A stretch of 64,000 nucleotides of DNA. Origin: Bugula neritina. Its lineage: Eukaryota; Bryozoa; Gymnolaemata; Cheilostomatida; Bugulidae. Below are positions 12,864-25,924 of this stretch, one piece after another. Position 1 is the stretch's first letter; each line of letters begins with the position of its first letter. Position numbers and translations under genes: made by a program. The notes beneath the pieces were generated by a model, which saw nothing but the letters and a program-made list of their open reading frames with translations, was not told where the DNA came from and ran no database searches. The DNA is taken from contig OZ037773.1 of assembly GCA_964035545.1 (NCBI GenBank), positions 10,666,251-10,730,250 on the forward strand, given 5' to 3'.

Positions 12864-15800
12864 CTATTGGACAATACTCCACTGGAGGACAGTGGAATCT
12901 TTACCGCCAGCAGATAACATGGTCTCACCGGTGCAGGTAAACTTAACAGAGGTCACATGACTGCTGTGACCAGAATAACTGTGACCATTGGCCTGCAATA
13001 GTTGAAACAAGCATTTGTTAGTAAATTATTAAATTAGGGTAACTGTAAGGATAAGATAACTCACTGTGGGGGTTCTGTTAGGGTAACTGCAATAAAAATA
13101 TAACTTACTGTGGGGGTTCTGCTAGGGTAACTGCAATAAAAATATAACTTACTGTGGGGGTTCTGCTAGGGTAACTGTAAAGGTTCACTTTGCCGAAATC
13201 GTCGGCGCTTGCAACAAGAGATTTATCCCTGTTGACGGCACAACCATTGATATCAGTTCCATCAGCTCCGGCTGGCCAGATACCTGAGTATTATTATACA
13301 GTTAATATTATGTAACACTATATATACTTGAGTATTATTATACAGTTAATATTATGCAATTCTATATAATATATACTTGAGTATTAACAACTCACCCACA
13401 GTGTTGAGTGAAAGAGTACAATTCTGAGTTACAAACTCCAATTCTCGGATTTTGTCCCCCTGAAAAACAAGCGGCTGTGTATGATTGGTCACAGGTCAGG
13501 AGAGTAGGAGAGAAATTTGCAGAGTATGTGAAGCAACAGTAGAGTATACACGAAGCGGCCACACATTGCAGGACATATTTATGAAGAAACATGCATGTGT
13601 TACTGAGAGTTGAAACACATTGCTTTATAAGATAAGCATTGAAAATTTAACACAAAGTAATAAAGAGTAAGAAAGTATCTACAAGGGAAGCAAATCTGCG
13701 CTGTGATCAAACGTGATGAAACAGCATTGACTATATCCGGGATAGAAAGGCAATTAATAACAGAATTTACCATACTACTGTAAATCGGCAATTAGAGTAG
13801 AGAGTGTCTAGTATATGATAGAATAAAGAGTATACAGTGTGTGATAGAATAGAGAGTGTATAGTATATAATAGAACAGAGAGTATATGATAGAACAGAGA
13901 GTATATAGTATATGATAGAATAGAGTATACAGTATAATAACCTACATTGTGGGCAGCTCGAATAACAACTGGAAGCTGTGAATGAAACACAACACATTTG
14001 GTTATGGATATTCAATTTACAAAACTATAATTAGACACAACACAAAGCAGAAACAAAGGGGCAGGCGGCAAAACAGTTGACAAATTTCAAAAGATATATT
14101 TTAAACTTGGGGTGCCATCATATCTTAAAGGCATACTAAAAGCATCCAAAACAAAGTCATAGAGAGGGCAACTTCTAGTAATATGCAGTGAAATGCATCA
14201 GCAGACAGGCTAAAACATACTGACCGATGAACTACCCTGCAACAAACATATACCTAGTAGTAGTAAACAACAAACAGGAAGTAGTAAACATACAAACAGG
14301 AAGTAGTAAACATACAAACAGGAAGTAGTAAACATACAAACAGGAAGTAGTAAACATACAAACAGGAAGTAGTAAACATACAAACAGAAAGTAGTAAACA
14401 TATGGTTACTAAGGTTACCTCAGTGAACTGTTTGCAAGTTGAAACCTCCCAGTACAGCAGCTCATAGTCCCCGGAGTTACTTCGCAGATACGAGCCGTCA
14501 ACTGACCAATCAATGTGGGTGACAAAGCTGGTATGTCCTTGACATTTACCTGAATATTAAAATGTCATCAGAATACACACCCTGACATACATACGGAAGG
14601 TGTGTTGTAAGCAGTATGACATCATCAATATACGTGACAGACTCACCTGCCAACTTCAAACTAGCTCCGCCTTCTATCTTGTAAACGTAAATATTATTGT
14701 CTCGGGAACCAAATGCCACGTATGCTCCATCTAACAACACGAATAACAATGACAATATCTGAAACCTTGACAAGCACCTGCAGACACCTGCTAAGACAGT
14801 GACAAGCACCTGCAGACACCTGCTATGACAGAGACAAGCACCTGCAGACACCTGCTATGAGCTACACGAGTACGCTGAGTCAGCAGAGACTTACCAGGAG
14901 AGAACTCACAGCACTCCAGCTGCTCGCTGCCACAGGATCCAGAGGTGAGTTGCTGCTGGGAGCTGACTTGGTAGACGTACCAGTTTGGAGTTCTGCTGCC
15001 GACTGCTAGCAACTCTCCATCATGACTCACTGACACACAGTGCAGACTCTCCGACACACTGATATCCCACAATGCCCTGTGCTCTGCAGCATCCCACAGC
15101 TTGATGTGGTTGTCGTAGGCGCAGGTGAAGAAGTGGTGAGAGGAGTTGTGTTCTGCCAGTCCCCAGAGCTCTCCATAGTGACCTTGAGTCACGACCTTAA
15201 CGGAGGTCATGTCTGAGAGGTTGTCTCCACATATGATGCTGTTCTTGATAGTCCCCACCAGGTACTTGTCTCCTCTCTTCACCAAAGTCCTCGAGGAACC
15301 AACTTCCTCTGGCAGCAGATGGCAGCTAGTCTCACTCTTCTCCTTCAAGTCCCAACTCTTCACCAGCCTGTCTCTCCCTCCACCAGATATCAGCGTTCCA
15401 TCCTCCGCCAAAGCCAGGTTGAAGACAACTCCTTCATGAGCTGCCGACAGGATGCTGCTTATCTTGTTACTTCCTGCAACACAGTAACCATGGTAACTAG
15501 AGTATATTACACACTGGAGTGTGATATGTAATAGAGTATGATATGTAATAGAGTATGATATGTAATAGAGTATGATATGTAATTGAGTATGATATGTAAT
15601 AGAGTATGATATGTAATAGAGTATGATATGTAATAGAGTATGATATGTAATAGAGTATGATATGTAATTGAGTATGATATGTAATAGAGTATGATATGTA
15701 ATAGAGTATGATATGTAATAGAGTATGATATGTAATAGAGTATGATATGTAATAGAGTATGATATGTAATAGAGTATGATATGTAATAGAGTATGATATG

Positions 15801-18800
15801 TAATAGAGTATGATATGTAATAGAGTATATGTAATAGAGTATGATATGTAATAGCGTATGATATGTACCTTTATTCCAAATGAGAATATTCCCGTTGCTA
15901 TCTCCTGTCACAACGTGTCCTTCAGGGGTGAAGGTCAAACAAGTCACAAACTTGGGCTTGTCATGTTTCTGCAAACAACACAGAAAACACTAGAGTTTTC
16001 TGAGAGAGAGAGAGTCTCAGAGAGGGGTGTGGTCTCACAGAGAGGGGGTGTGGTCTCACAGAGAGGGGGGTGTGGTCTCACAGAGAGGGGTGTGGTCTCA
16101 CAGAGAGAGGGGGGTGTGGTCTCACAGAGAGAGGGGGTGTGGTCTCACAGAGAGAGGGGGTGTGGTTGACTCACCTCAAACAAGGCCATTTTCTTCCCCA
16201 GAGTTTTACCGTCAAGACTCCAGAAGGAAAGCTGATTCTTGCCACAGCAGACGATTTGATTGGCTTCTGTTGGGTGAAACTCTGCCTGATAGACAGCGTC
16301 TTGAGAAGCCTGCAAGTGTAGAGTAGTATATATACAAGTATAGAGTAGTATATATACAAGTATAGAGTAGTATATATACAAGTATAGAGTAGTATATATA
16401 CAAGTGTAGAGTAGTATATATACAAGTATAGAGTAGTATATGTGACCAGTCGCGACAAAACCGGGGATGTGGCGGCGTTTATCAAGTGTAGTAAATGAAG
16501 GTTTAATTTGGAAATACTGAAATTTGAAATTTATTTCCAATTTTTTGATTTTAAACTTTTCTAATACAAAAAAATCCAAGGATTTCAAAAATCATAATTT
16601 CGCAAGCATTTGATGCTTCCTTCAGCTTTAAAATTGCATTTAAAGTTGGTAACTAAGGTATTTAATTTTTCAAATGATGAAAAAATTGCGAAGTTATAAA
16701 ATAAAGAAAGAAGACAATTTTAATCATTTTTATAGCGTGAGATCTTGCAAATTTAATTTTTGTCAAATGATTTTACGTTAAACCTCTTCTTTTGCATTGT
16801 CAGAAATATCATATTCAAAATCAAAGGCTAGCTTTCGTTTTTCATTGCGCTCCATGCTAAGTTAGCTTGTAATGTAATTAGTTACTGAGCTGTTTTGCCT
16901 TTTGATGATAGATGCTTAACTTAATCTTTAGCGTTCAAGCTTGAAAATCACATCACAGGTAATTATATTCAAAACAATCATTTGCACTACTAGCTTAAAC
17001 TTTTTCCCAGGATTATTTGTAGTTATCAATTTATTTATACCTACAATTATACTATCACTATGATTCACAGTTTGTGGTACTCATAATCAAATCGATTATC
17101 ATAATGAATATCATTCATCATTCATCTCATGATTTACTGATACTGGTAGTGGTACTTGGTAGTAAAACTAAATGCAGCTTACTAATAGTAATAGTATAAC
17201 TATAAGTGATTAAATTTAATAATTATAATTTCACTATTTGTGTCTGAGTTTCGTTTTTGGCTTTGCCCTTCAGTCTTAAACTTAAACTTAAAGCTTGATA
17301 CCGATACGGCGATAGTATGGTAATTGCTGTTATTTTAATTTACATTAGACTTACTCTTAGTAACTCTTAGCCTCTGTCTTACATTTTGTCAATACAGTTA
17401 CTGATTACTATTACTATTAGTATTAGTATTACTGATAGTTGACATTGACAACTATTAGAGTTAGACTTAGTATTGCCACAAAGTTGTTAATAGACTTGAA
17501 GATTTTTAGAAATAAATATTATTTTAATTAAATATGTTCAAATATATTTTATTATAATCAAGCTACCGTTTTCTTTTGTTATTTTTAAATTAGCTCAAAG
17601 TTTGATTTAAAATATAATGATAAAATCATTATCACATTATGCAGGCTTACAGTTACACTTACTGTCAAACCTCAATTGATAATCATATTCATATTGATAA
17701 AAGCATCACCTATAACCAAATTGAAATGGTAAATGTGATTGAATGTGAATGATTATAATGAAATATTAATGAAATATTAATGTGAGTTAATGATGATTGC
17801 TTCAAAATTGCCAATTGCAGATATGCTAGATATTCAAGTCTATAATATGTAATTTTACTGATAATACTATGTTAATATTGAATAATCCGATATTCTGTAC
17901 ATTTTAGAAAGTGGACTTGTAATGGCATCAGAGTGAAGACTTATACCTACACAACTCTACTACCTATCAATCTAATACTTCTAATGTAGACACTCTGGAT
18001 TTTGGCTTGTGAGGTTATGGCTTCTGCTTATTTCATTCATAAAAAGGTTTGCAGTCTTTTAATGATGTGCTTGAAAATTTTCAAGAATTTTTTTAATTTG
18101 AATTGTTTTGTTTAATTCAATAAATTTAAATTTTGGTAAAATTCATAATCACAATTAACTGCTGCCATAATAGTACCACTAAAGTGTTTAACCAACTAAT
18201 TTTTTACGATATGACTGGGTATAATTTTCAATCAAACTACCGTTTCCTTTTGTTATTTAAAAAAATTCAACATTGTACTTGCAGCTTTGGAGTAGACAGT
18301 AAGTGCGTAGATTGGCAGGATGGATGTCAAGTAGCAGCATCTATAATTGCTGGAAAATCGGTTGATGATAGTGTTAAAGCTTTTTCCACACGCATGATGT
18401 TATGTGTCCATACTCCTTAAACTCATATTATGAAGAACAAAGAATTAGAAAGATGAAAAGTGCCTTTTTTGCAAAGATCATAGAAGCTACCTAATTTTTT
18501 TTTCTTTATTAAAGAATTAATTAAAACATAATGGTTGTATCCAGGCTGGATTTTTTACTGCATTTAATTAGTTTTTTGAAATAATGTGTTTGATGTTTTT
18601 TAATGTGAATATTAATGCCTAAATAAAACTTAACAGTTCTAATAGGTGATTTTCTGTTTATATTTTCAACTTCTCAGCCAACTCAATTGCTAAATTTAAT
18701 TGCCGTTAGAGATTATAAAGATATTTTTGAGTCAATCTCACATGATCTCATAATATTCAAATAATTTTCTCATAAGTGTTCTACTCATTAAGCAATAACT

Positions 18801-21800
18801 ATGAAACATTACAGCTCAATAGCTGCAGTTTGATATATTACACAACATATTAGAGGAGAGGAAGGTATTCGATATATAACGGGAAGCAGCTGCCATTTTG
18901 TTTTATGTGACTTCCTGCTGACTTGGATGTCTAATTTAAATATCTCAACACACACACTTGCTGAAATATCCTCTTCCTTGCTGGAATTGTTAAACCTTTC
19001 AACCATTGAACAAAATAAAAATCGAATTGACAAATAAATCAGACAAAAAGTTTGGCAGCCATATTTGACCTAATTTTAAGTTGAGGCAGCATGGAATTTA
19101 GTTTAACAGAAAGCCCAAACTTTCACAATTATTTTGGTACCAAATTTGTCACTATTTCTATTATACAAAGACCCGTTGCTAAGGCTTGTAAATTGTAAAC
19201 AAATAATTGTCAACTTATTCTAGAGTTGCCAACTTTAAACGCGATTTTCTCAAAACAGTAATTTAGAAATTCTAAAAACGTTAAAGTTTTTAAATACTGA
19301 TATCTTGAGTTCTATTTATGCTAGAGACTTCAAATAAAGTGCAAAATGTTTGAAAAAATCTGCTCTATCGCTCCATAGCAATAACTAAGTTTTCAACATT
19401 TTATATACATCCCTTGTTTTGTGGTGCCAGGTCACATATATACAAGTATAGAGTAGTATATATACAAGTATAGAGTAGTATATATATAAGTATAGAGTAG
19501 TATATATACAAGTATAGAGTAGTATATATACAAGTATAGAGTAGTATATATACAAGTATAGAGTAGTATATATACAAGTATAGAGTAGTATATATACAAG
19601 TATAGAGTAGTATATATACAAGTGTAGAGTAGTATATATACAAGTATAGAGTAGTATATATACAAGTGTAGAGTAGTATGTATACAAGTATAGAGTGGTA
19701 TATGTACAAGTATAGAGTAGTATATATACAAGTATAGAGTAGCATATATACAAGTATAGAGTAGCATATATACAAGTATAGAGTAGTATATATACAAGTA
19801 TAGAGTAGTATATATACAAGTATAGAGTAGTATATATACAAGTGTAGAGTAGTATATATACAAGTATAGAGTAGTATATATACAAGTATAGAGTGGTATA
19901 TGTACAAGTATAGAGTAGTATATATACAAGTATAGAGTAGCATATATACAAGTATAGAGTAGTATATATACAAGTATAGAGTAGTATATATACAAGTATA
20001 GAGTAGTATATATACAAGTATAGAGTAGTATATATACAAGTATAGAGTAGTATATATACAAGTATAGAGTGGTATATATATAAGTATAGAGTAGTATATA
20101 TACAAGTGTAGAGTAGTATATGTACAAGTATAGAGTAGTATATATACAAGTATAGAGTAGTATATATACAAGTATAGAGTAGTATATATACAAGTATAGA
20201 GTAGTATACATACAAGTATAGAGTAGTATAGTATAGATTATAGAATATATAAACACCTTCATCTCGGCCAGTTTTGTTCCCTTGGCTCCCTTGTTCCAGT
20301 CCCAGACGGACATCCTGTGATCGTTGTGCTCGTCTACGGCGCAGAGCAGTTGCCCCCCGTCCGTCACGGAGAAGGAGATGCAGGCTACAGCTCTGTCCAA
20401 CATGCCGGCTCCAACCACCTTCAGCGTCTCCAGAGTAGAGCTGCTCCAGATGCGGATGTGCGGCAGGAAGTTGGGGTCAGTGGCAGCGGCTTTGCTGCCA
20501 CCTTTAGCACCCTACAATATAGTAATACATTACTATAATATATATTACTATATTATATATTACCATAATATATATTACTGTAATATGAACTTACTTTGAC
20601 CGGTCTGGCGTGACCAGCTACTTGTCCAGATGCGACAGTAACCCTATCAGGGTGCACAGCAATACTCTTCACATCGTCGGTGTGCTCCACGTAGTGTCTC
20701 TGGGAGGCGGTGTCCACGTCATAGATGACGCAGATGGAGGCAGTGAAGTAGACGACCTCTCCACTCCCCAGCAGCAGCAGGTTGTTGCGGCAGTCCTTCC
20801 CTCTGTAGCCGTACGCCCAGTCCAGCTTCAGCTGCTGCTGTGGAACCGGTGCTGGCTCGGGGTTCACAGGCTGCTCGTAACCTTCGGGTAGACGGAAACT
20901 GACGGGACGACCTTGTAAGTACATCCTGTACATTCCCGGCTCGTCCTTCACTTCCCTGTAAGAGAGAGAGGTGACATGACAGAGAGAGAGGTGACATGAC
21001 AGAGAGAGAGGTGACATGACAGAGAGAGAGGTGACATGACAGAGAGAGGTCACATAACGGGAGAGAAGTCACATGACAGAGAGAGGTCACATGACAGAGA
21101 GAGGTGTCACATGACAGAGAGAGATGTCACATGACAGAGAGAGATGTCACATGACACAACATTAAATACTGTGATAAGACTCAACACCTACTTGGAAACT
21201 CTCTCCTTAGACTGAAATCTCTTGTGCAAGGAGGATGAGGAGGTGGTGGGTACTCGTCTCCTACTGTCTGCCAGGTCCTCAGATGTGGAGCCACGACTAG
21301 CCCTCATCTGTCTCGGGTCAATAGTCTGCCTTCTGCTGGTAGGAGGGGCGCTGCGGGGCGGGGCCATAGCCCTCAGGGGGCCGGATCTCACTACAACCAA
21401 TCAGATCTCACCAGTTATCTGATACTGATGCCCTTGTTATGGTATCTAATAAACCGTATGATTCTCATCAGAGTGAGCAAGATCAATAGAGTGGTGTGAG
21501 TCAGTAGTTAGCCAGCTAGTTGGTGTTAGACAGCGAGTACTCAGTGAGCACCTGTATAGAGTGTCACAGACTGTCCTGCTGTAGCAGCAGCAGAGGCAGC
21601 ATGCTAGCAGCAGCAGAGGCAGCAAAGGAGGGGAGGACATTGATCTACTAGCCTAAGTAGCATTGAGTAGAGTAGAGTAGAGTAGAGTAGAGTAGAGTAG
21701 AGTGTACAGCTGCTAGGTATATAATTATACTGGTAGAAACACGACAATTACGTTTATTAGAATTGATCAAAATGCCACAATGAGATCCTGTATATAATAT

Positions 21801-24100
21801 AGAGTCACGGCTGTGTGCAGCTGTGTTCATCAGCTAGCAGCTTGTTAATGTACTGAGTAATATACTGTGTAATATACTGAGTACTATACTGTGTACTGTG
21901 TAATATACTGTGTACTATACTGTGTAATATACTGTGTACTATACTGTGTGATATACTGTGTGATATACTGTGTGATATACTGTGTGATATACTGTGTGAT
22001 ATACTGTGTGTAATATACTGAGTAATATACTGTGTGATATACTGTGTGATATACTGTGTGATATACTGTGTGATATACTGTGTGATATACTGTGTGATAT
22101 ACTGTGTGATATACTATATACTGTGTGATATACTGAGTACTATACTGTGTACTGTGTAATATACTGTGTACTATACTGTGTAATATACTGTGTAATATAC
22201 TGTATACTATATGCTGTGTGATATACTGTATACTATATACTGTGTACTGAGTATTATACTGAGTACTATACTCACACTGAGTGGTGGGGGAAGCAGCCGA
22301 CTCCAATTTAGAAAGCCTCTGTAACACCTGCTCCAATTTGCCATTGAGTGAGTCGATTTCTTTTTGTTGCAGCGTTACCGTGGCAACTAGTTGACTGTAC
22401 ATGTCAGGGTTATGGTTGCCTTCACGGTTGTCCCCTGAATAACATATCAACAACTACTACACTACTACTACTAGTAGTACTACTACCAATAGTACTAGTA
22501 CTACTACTTAAAGACTATAGAGAGTCTAATATTAAAGCAGACAGAAAGTGGTGACATATGATACAGAGATGAAGGTAGACAAAGAATGAAAGCTGGTAAC
22601 ATGTCCTACAAGTCTGCCATCACCCTGTAAACAAGCCTGTCTTGTAGAAACAGGCTCAGATTTTACTAACGCAGCAAACTTGCCATCACCCTTTAAAAAG
22701 TTGCTTTATCATAATTTATGAGACAGCATTAGACTGACAGCAACAAAACAGATGACTTGAAACTGAGTAAAACTAAACAGTAAATTTTCAGTATGCAACT
22801 TGTAGTCACAATGAAAGCTGAAACACTGTTATACAATAAACAGTCGTGGAGTAACCCCAATCTAGAGGCAGACCCAACTTCTATCAAACAAGTGTCCACG
22901 AGTTGCCAGCCAACTGAGCAAGTTCGTTGTACTGCGACCAAAATTGTTGACTAAAAATTATAAAATTTTATAAACTACATCTTTTCAAAAATCTAACAAC
23001 TTTCTGAAACTCTGCAGCATACAACAGCCTAAGCAGAAATGCTAGTGATGAGACCCAATCACCTGCTAAATAATTGGTTCACCAGTTGAAGCTTGCTTTA
23101 AATTCAATAATTTCAATAAAACAAATTTCAAAATTGAACAATCTGGATATTTTTATTCAAAAAATGAAAATATGTAGTCAGTTAGTGATTGTTAGGCCAA
23201 CTCAACTGAAAGACACTAGTGTCGATGTTATAGCCAAGGTAATGTAGCATTCACAATTCAAATTCAAATATTGATTTGAAAGGGAAAGTGCTTGAAACAA
23301 ATATATATTCATGTTGGGAAGAGTTTATTACCCCTATAAGCATGAGTATAAGTATAAGCATGGTGATTGCTTTAAGTAAAGTGCCATGTTTAGAATGAAC
23401 AATTACATGAAGCAGTTCTATGCACCTAACTTTTAGAGCTAGCACTTAATACTTATTCTTGACCTATTTTGATTCTCATTCTGAAAATGATGATAAAATG
23501 GCTAACTCTAAGCTTTTGCCAAAAAGCACAAATTTTAAATTCAATATGAATATGAATTATGAATATGTTACTGTCAATATCAAACTTAGAGTAATTATAA
23601 GACTGTAAATGGAATAGTATGAGTGATAGTACGACTATTTCTAAATAACTTTGAGAATTCAATAAATATAATCATAATAATAATAAGTTTGTAGTTATAT
23701 TTAAATTTTGCTTTCAAATTCTATTAGTAGTAGTAGTACTAGTAGTAATGGAAATTCCGGTAGCAGTACAAGTACAAGTATAAGACTAATTATAAGTTAA
23801 AGTACAACTCTCTACGACTACTCATTTCAGCATCAAAATAACTAAGAATATTTATGCGAATATAAAAATAAACTATTAAATATGTTGACAGTTGATAATA
23901 TAATTATAAATATTATGAATATGATTATGATGATATTCATATTGATATACTTAATCTTATAGTGATGTTTACACCAGTAAATCAGTATGAATTTGCTTAC
24001 CATTTCCTAAAGCTAGCTCGACGACACCACCATTTTCTTGAGACCCTGAAAGTGAAGGAGCTTGAGTTTTAATTTGAGAGCCTTCGGCTTCTTCTGCCAT
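12864..24100 (-). CDS. EML: Echinoderm microtubule-associated protein-like (EML) protein, 808 aa
   Basis: EML proteins bind microtubules and organise spindles and interphase arrays. Thirteen exons (coding order): 24100-24001, 22434-22276, 21390-21192, 20955-20595, 20511-20257, 16309-16175, 15968-15869, 15473-14895, 14730-14647, 14549-14419, 13459-13396, 13283-13153 and 12992-12864; 2427 nt in one frame. Exon 2 encodes the N-terminal trimerisation coiled coil (TVTLQQKEIDSLNGKLEQVL). Exon 3 is a basic Ser/Arg linker. Exon 4 is the HELP motif (LKLDWAYGYRGKDCRNNLLL, QRHYVEHTDDVKSIAVHPD). The rest is the TAPE tandem beta-propeller, e.g. MSVWDWNKGAKG, EKPKF-like HDKPKFVTCLTFTPEGHVVTG, GHYGELWGLAEH, VTHIDWSVDGSYLRSNSGDY, ADGTDINGCAVNRD, and the last WD strand GHSSHVTSVKFT...GGKD.TVLQW. 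Orthology within EML1-4 is not resolved. Exon 12 has an ambiguous donor inside a 44-bp repeat. Intron 5 carries a TIR insertion. Confidence 0.96.
13030..13185. repeat. 44-bp repeat with donor and acceptor, EML exon 12 edge
   Basis: Three 44-bp copies. On the - strand each has exon-like bases TTACCCTAGCAGAACCCCCACA, a GTAAGT donor and a TTTTTATTGCAG acceptor-like end. Confidence 0.9.
13300..13385. repeat. Short duplicated AT segment, EML intron 11
   Basis: Two to three copies of acttgagtattattatacag-type sequence next to the acceptor. Confidence 0.7.
13795..13940. repeat. Irregular AT repeat, EML intron 10
   Basis: Units of tatatgatagaatagagagt. Confidence 0.75.
14260..14400. repeat. 21-bp minisatellite, EML intron 10
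   Basis: About 6 copies of aacaggaagtagtaaacata. Confidence 0.9.
14775..14870. repeat. 33-bp-type repeat, EML intron 8
   Basis: Three copies of gacaagcacctgcagacacc plus tgctatgacaga. Confidence 0.8.
15520..15866. repeat. 17-bp minisatellite, EML intron 7
   Basis: About 20 copies of atagagtatgatatgta; on the - strand the unit contains TACAT, similar to the GTACAT donor at 15868. Confidence 0.92.
16010..16165. repeat. GA-rich repeat, EML intron 6
   Basis: Units of tgtggtctcacagagagggg. Confidence 0.88.
16315..16440. repeat. 20-bp minisatellite, left part, EML intron 5
   Basis: About 6 copies of tatatacaagtatagagtag, interrupted at 16440 by the TIR element. Confidence 0.93.
16441..19436. 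mobile_element. 3.0 kb non-autonomous-looking DNA transposon with terminal inverted repeats
   Basis: A 2996-bp block of AT-rich unique sequence interrupts a 20-bp minisatellite in EML intron 5. Its 30-bp ends, 16441-16470 and 19407-19436, are inverted repeats matching at 24 of 30 positions; shared cores are TGTGACC, ACAAAAC and GGGATGT. Removing the block and one TA rebuilds a perfect minisatellite unit (gagtagta-TA-tatacaag), so the target duplication is probably TA, as for Tc1/mariner-type and some other superfamilies. I see no transposase; a 95-codon frame at 18133-18420 matches nothing I know. Superfamily not assigned. Confidence 0.8.
19437..20235. repeat. 20-bp minisatellite, right part, EML intron 5
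   Basis: About 39 copies of the same unit as 16315-16440, continuing after the TIR element. Confidence 0.93.
20957..21150. repeat. GA-rich 20-bp repeat, EML intron 3
   Basis: Units of gagagagaggtgacatgaca; on the - strand a pyrimidine-rich tract before the acceptor. Confidence 0.88.
21660..21705. repeat. (AGAGT)n microsatellite
   Basis: About 8 copies of AGAGT in EML intron 2. Confidence 0.9.
21845..22265. repeat. AT-rich minisatellite, EML intron 2
   Basis: Units of gtgtgatatact / gtgtaatatact; on the - strand AGTATA-rich. Confidence 0.9.
22555..24000. other. Unique part of EML intron 1
   Basis: About 1.4 kb of AT-rich non-repetitive sequence inside EML intron 1. No exon or transposon ends seen. 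Confidence 0.5.
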
Positions 24101-24665
24101 TTTCAATTAATTTCTCGTCAGCTAAAGCAGTAAGGATAATAACTAAAATCAGGCAAGATGTCTTCTCTAAATCTACAATTATGTTCCTTTCAACATGCAC
24201 GCCGCTGTCAATTGTTTATGCAAAAAGTTAATTGCCGCAATTTGGGTCAACTTAGAACACAAAACGCGTGCAAATAGATGGTTAGTGAGTTGACGGAAAC
24301 AACCGTATTAAAAAGCAGATAACTCTATAAGCAAGTAGTGAAGGATAAATGCTCGGTGAGTTGCCGGCTTTTAGCGATTACTAAATATAAACTGCACGCT
24401 TATTTTATCTTGAATAAACTTTGGCAAGAAATAACGTGCAACTTACGCCAGCGAGCTTCTGCTTAGAATTCGAGTTGTCTTTCATGAATATTCAAGGCGT
24501 AACCAAAGATTTGAGAAATAAACCGGTTTTTCTACGGGCGTCCTCAATATTTCGTACAGGTCTGTGGAATGTCACAAGCTTCGTGTCAGCGAACGGTGTT
24601 TTTGCATGACTCAAAAAGTGACTAGTAGCGTTAAAATCTGAATTTTAGTTAGTAAGTTTTTGGCA
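24101..24665. promoter_or_regulatory. Bidirectional promoter region, EML (-) and ATP5F1D (+)
   Basis: The start codons of two divergent genes are 565 bp apart with no other gene between, so both promoters and 5' UTRs must lie here. The middle is less AT-rich than the introns (e.g. acaaaacgcgtgc near 24260). Specific factor sites cannot be assigned by eye. Confidence 0.6.
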
Positions 24666-25811
24666 ATGGCATTTCAAAGAACAATATCTAGTGTTTCCAG
24701 ATTGTGTTATCGCAGTAGTTGGGCAACACTTGGCAAGCGAGGGTATGCTGATGCTTCAGGAGAAATGGCTTTCACATTTGCAACACCATCAGAGTGTTTT
24801 TATTCTAATGCTAAAGTAAAACAGGTGAGACTAACTCAAGTCATTCGACTCGGTAGTCATTCCCTCTCCTTTGGGTTTACACTTGCAGTTCAAGTTGCTT
24901 TAGTTTTCAAGTTTATTATTATAGGCTTGTCTCTCAGGTCAGGACAGTGACCTTTAATTTCACTCTCATATTTAGTTCTATACTAAAATTATATATAAAA
25001 TTAAGGTGTAGCCACTCATAGTCATAGTGATAGTCATTATCAATATAAATCTCATTATGATTATGGTTCAGATTGTTATTTATAATTTAAGCTATTATTA
25101 TAATTATTTATCTTAGGCTTGTATATTATTAATAATATTGAATCAATAATTGTAATAATGTTAATTTAGCCTAGCCCTGTGACCTGTTCTATTGACTATT
25201 ATTATTAGTATCAGTATAATTATAATATGGTGCTAAAGCACTTGTCACTTGGGCTTGCGACTTGAGATCAAGTTCAGCTCAAGTACGTTTTAGTTTGGTG
25301 TAATAAAATTGTGGTTGTCTACTTAGGTTGATGTACCTGCACTGTCTGGTGACTTTGGTATCTTAGCTCAACATGTACCTACACTGGCGGTGTTGAAGCC
25401 TGGCGTGCTGTCTGTACATGAAGAAGACTCAACTACCAATAAATACTTTGTCAGCAGTGGTAGTGTCACGGTTAACAGTGACTCCAGTGTGCAGATATTA
25501 GCAGAGGAAGCTCAGCCATTAGACAGGTTATAGTAACACACCCCTATAGTGTCTAACATTTGGCACTGTAGTCTAATGTTAGGTGCTATAATCTAATATT
25601 AAACACTATCTTTGAATTTTAAACAGCTGTATCTACTGCAATATAGTCTAATCTCCATTGTACTGAATCTTATAGACTAGATGCTGCAGCTATAAGGGAC
25701 GGACTAGCTAAAGCCCAACAGGAAATGAACTCTGCTAGCAGTGAGAAGGCCAAGGCCGAAGCACAGATTGCTGTGGAATGTTACGAAGCCATGCAGAAAG
25801 CCCTTGGATAA
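24666..25811 (+). CDS. ATP5F1D: ATP synthase F1 subunit delta, mitochondrial, 164 aa
   Basis: The delta subunit is part of the central stalk of mitochondrial F1Fo ATP synthase and corresponds to bacterial epsilon. Three exons, 24666-24824, 25327-25526 and 25676-25811, join to 165 codons; the human protein is about 168 aa. The N-terminus (MAFQRTISSVSRLCYRSSW) is a basic, hydroxylated matrix-targeting peptide. The beta-sandwich shows the family signature: FTFATPSECFYSNAKVKQVD, VPALSGDFGILAQHVPTLAV, LKPGVLSV, KYFVSSGSVTVNSDSSVQIL, then the C-terminal helices AIRDGLAKAQQEM...AQIAVECYEAMQKALG. The ATG at 24666 is the only start giving the targeting peptide. Its introns, unlike those of neighbours, are free of tandem arrays. 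Confidence 0.96.
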
Positions 25812-25918
25812 TATCTTTTTCGTGACTTCCTTGAGATTGATTAGTCAGACTTAGTCTGAGCTGCAGTTGAATATATTGTGTTCTGTTCTTGATATGCCGT
25901 GTCTCCTGTTTATATACA

Positions 25919-25924
25919 AATAAA
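25919..25924 (+). terminator. Poly(A) signal of ATP5F1D
   Basis: AATAAA about 110 nt after the stop codon. Confidence 0.6.

Noticed and set aside
18133-18420. 95-codon frame inside the TIR element as a transposase fragment
   Set aside because: No DDE/D motif or DNA-binding motif visible; too short to support.
19385-20418. Long - strand frames rich in YIYYSILV
   Set aside because: Product of the 20-bp minisatellite in EML intron 5; only the part from 20511 to 20257 is exon.
24421-24609. Open frame in the EML/ATP5F1D promoter
   Set aside because: Starts without ATG and shows no family resemblance; sits in a promoter interval.
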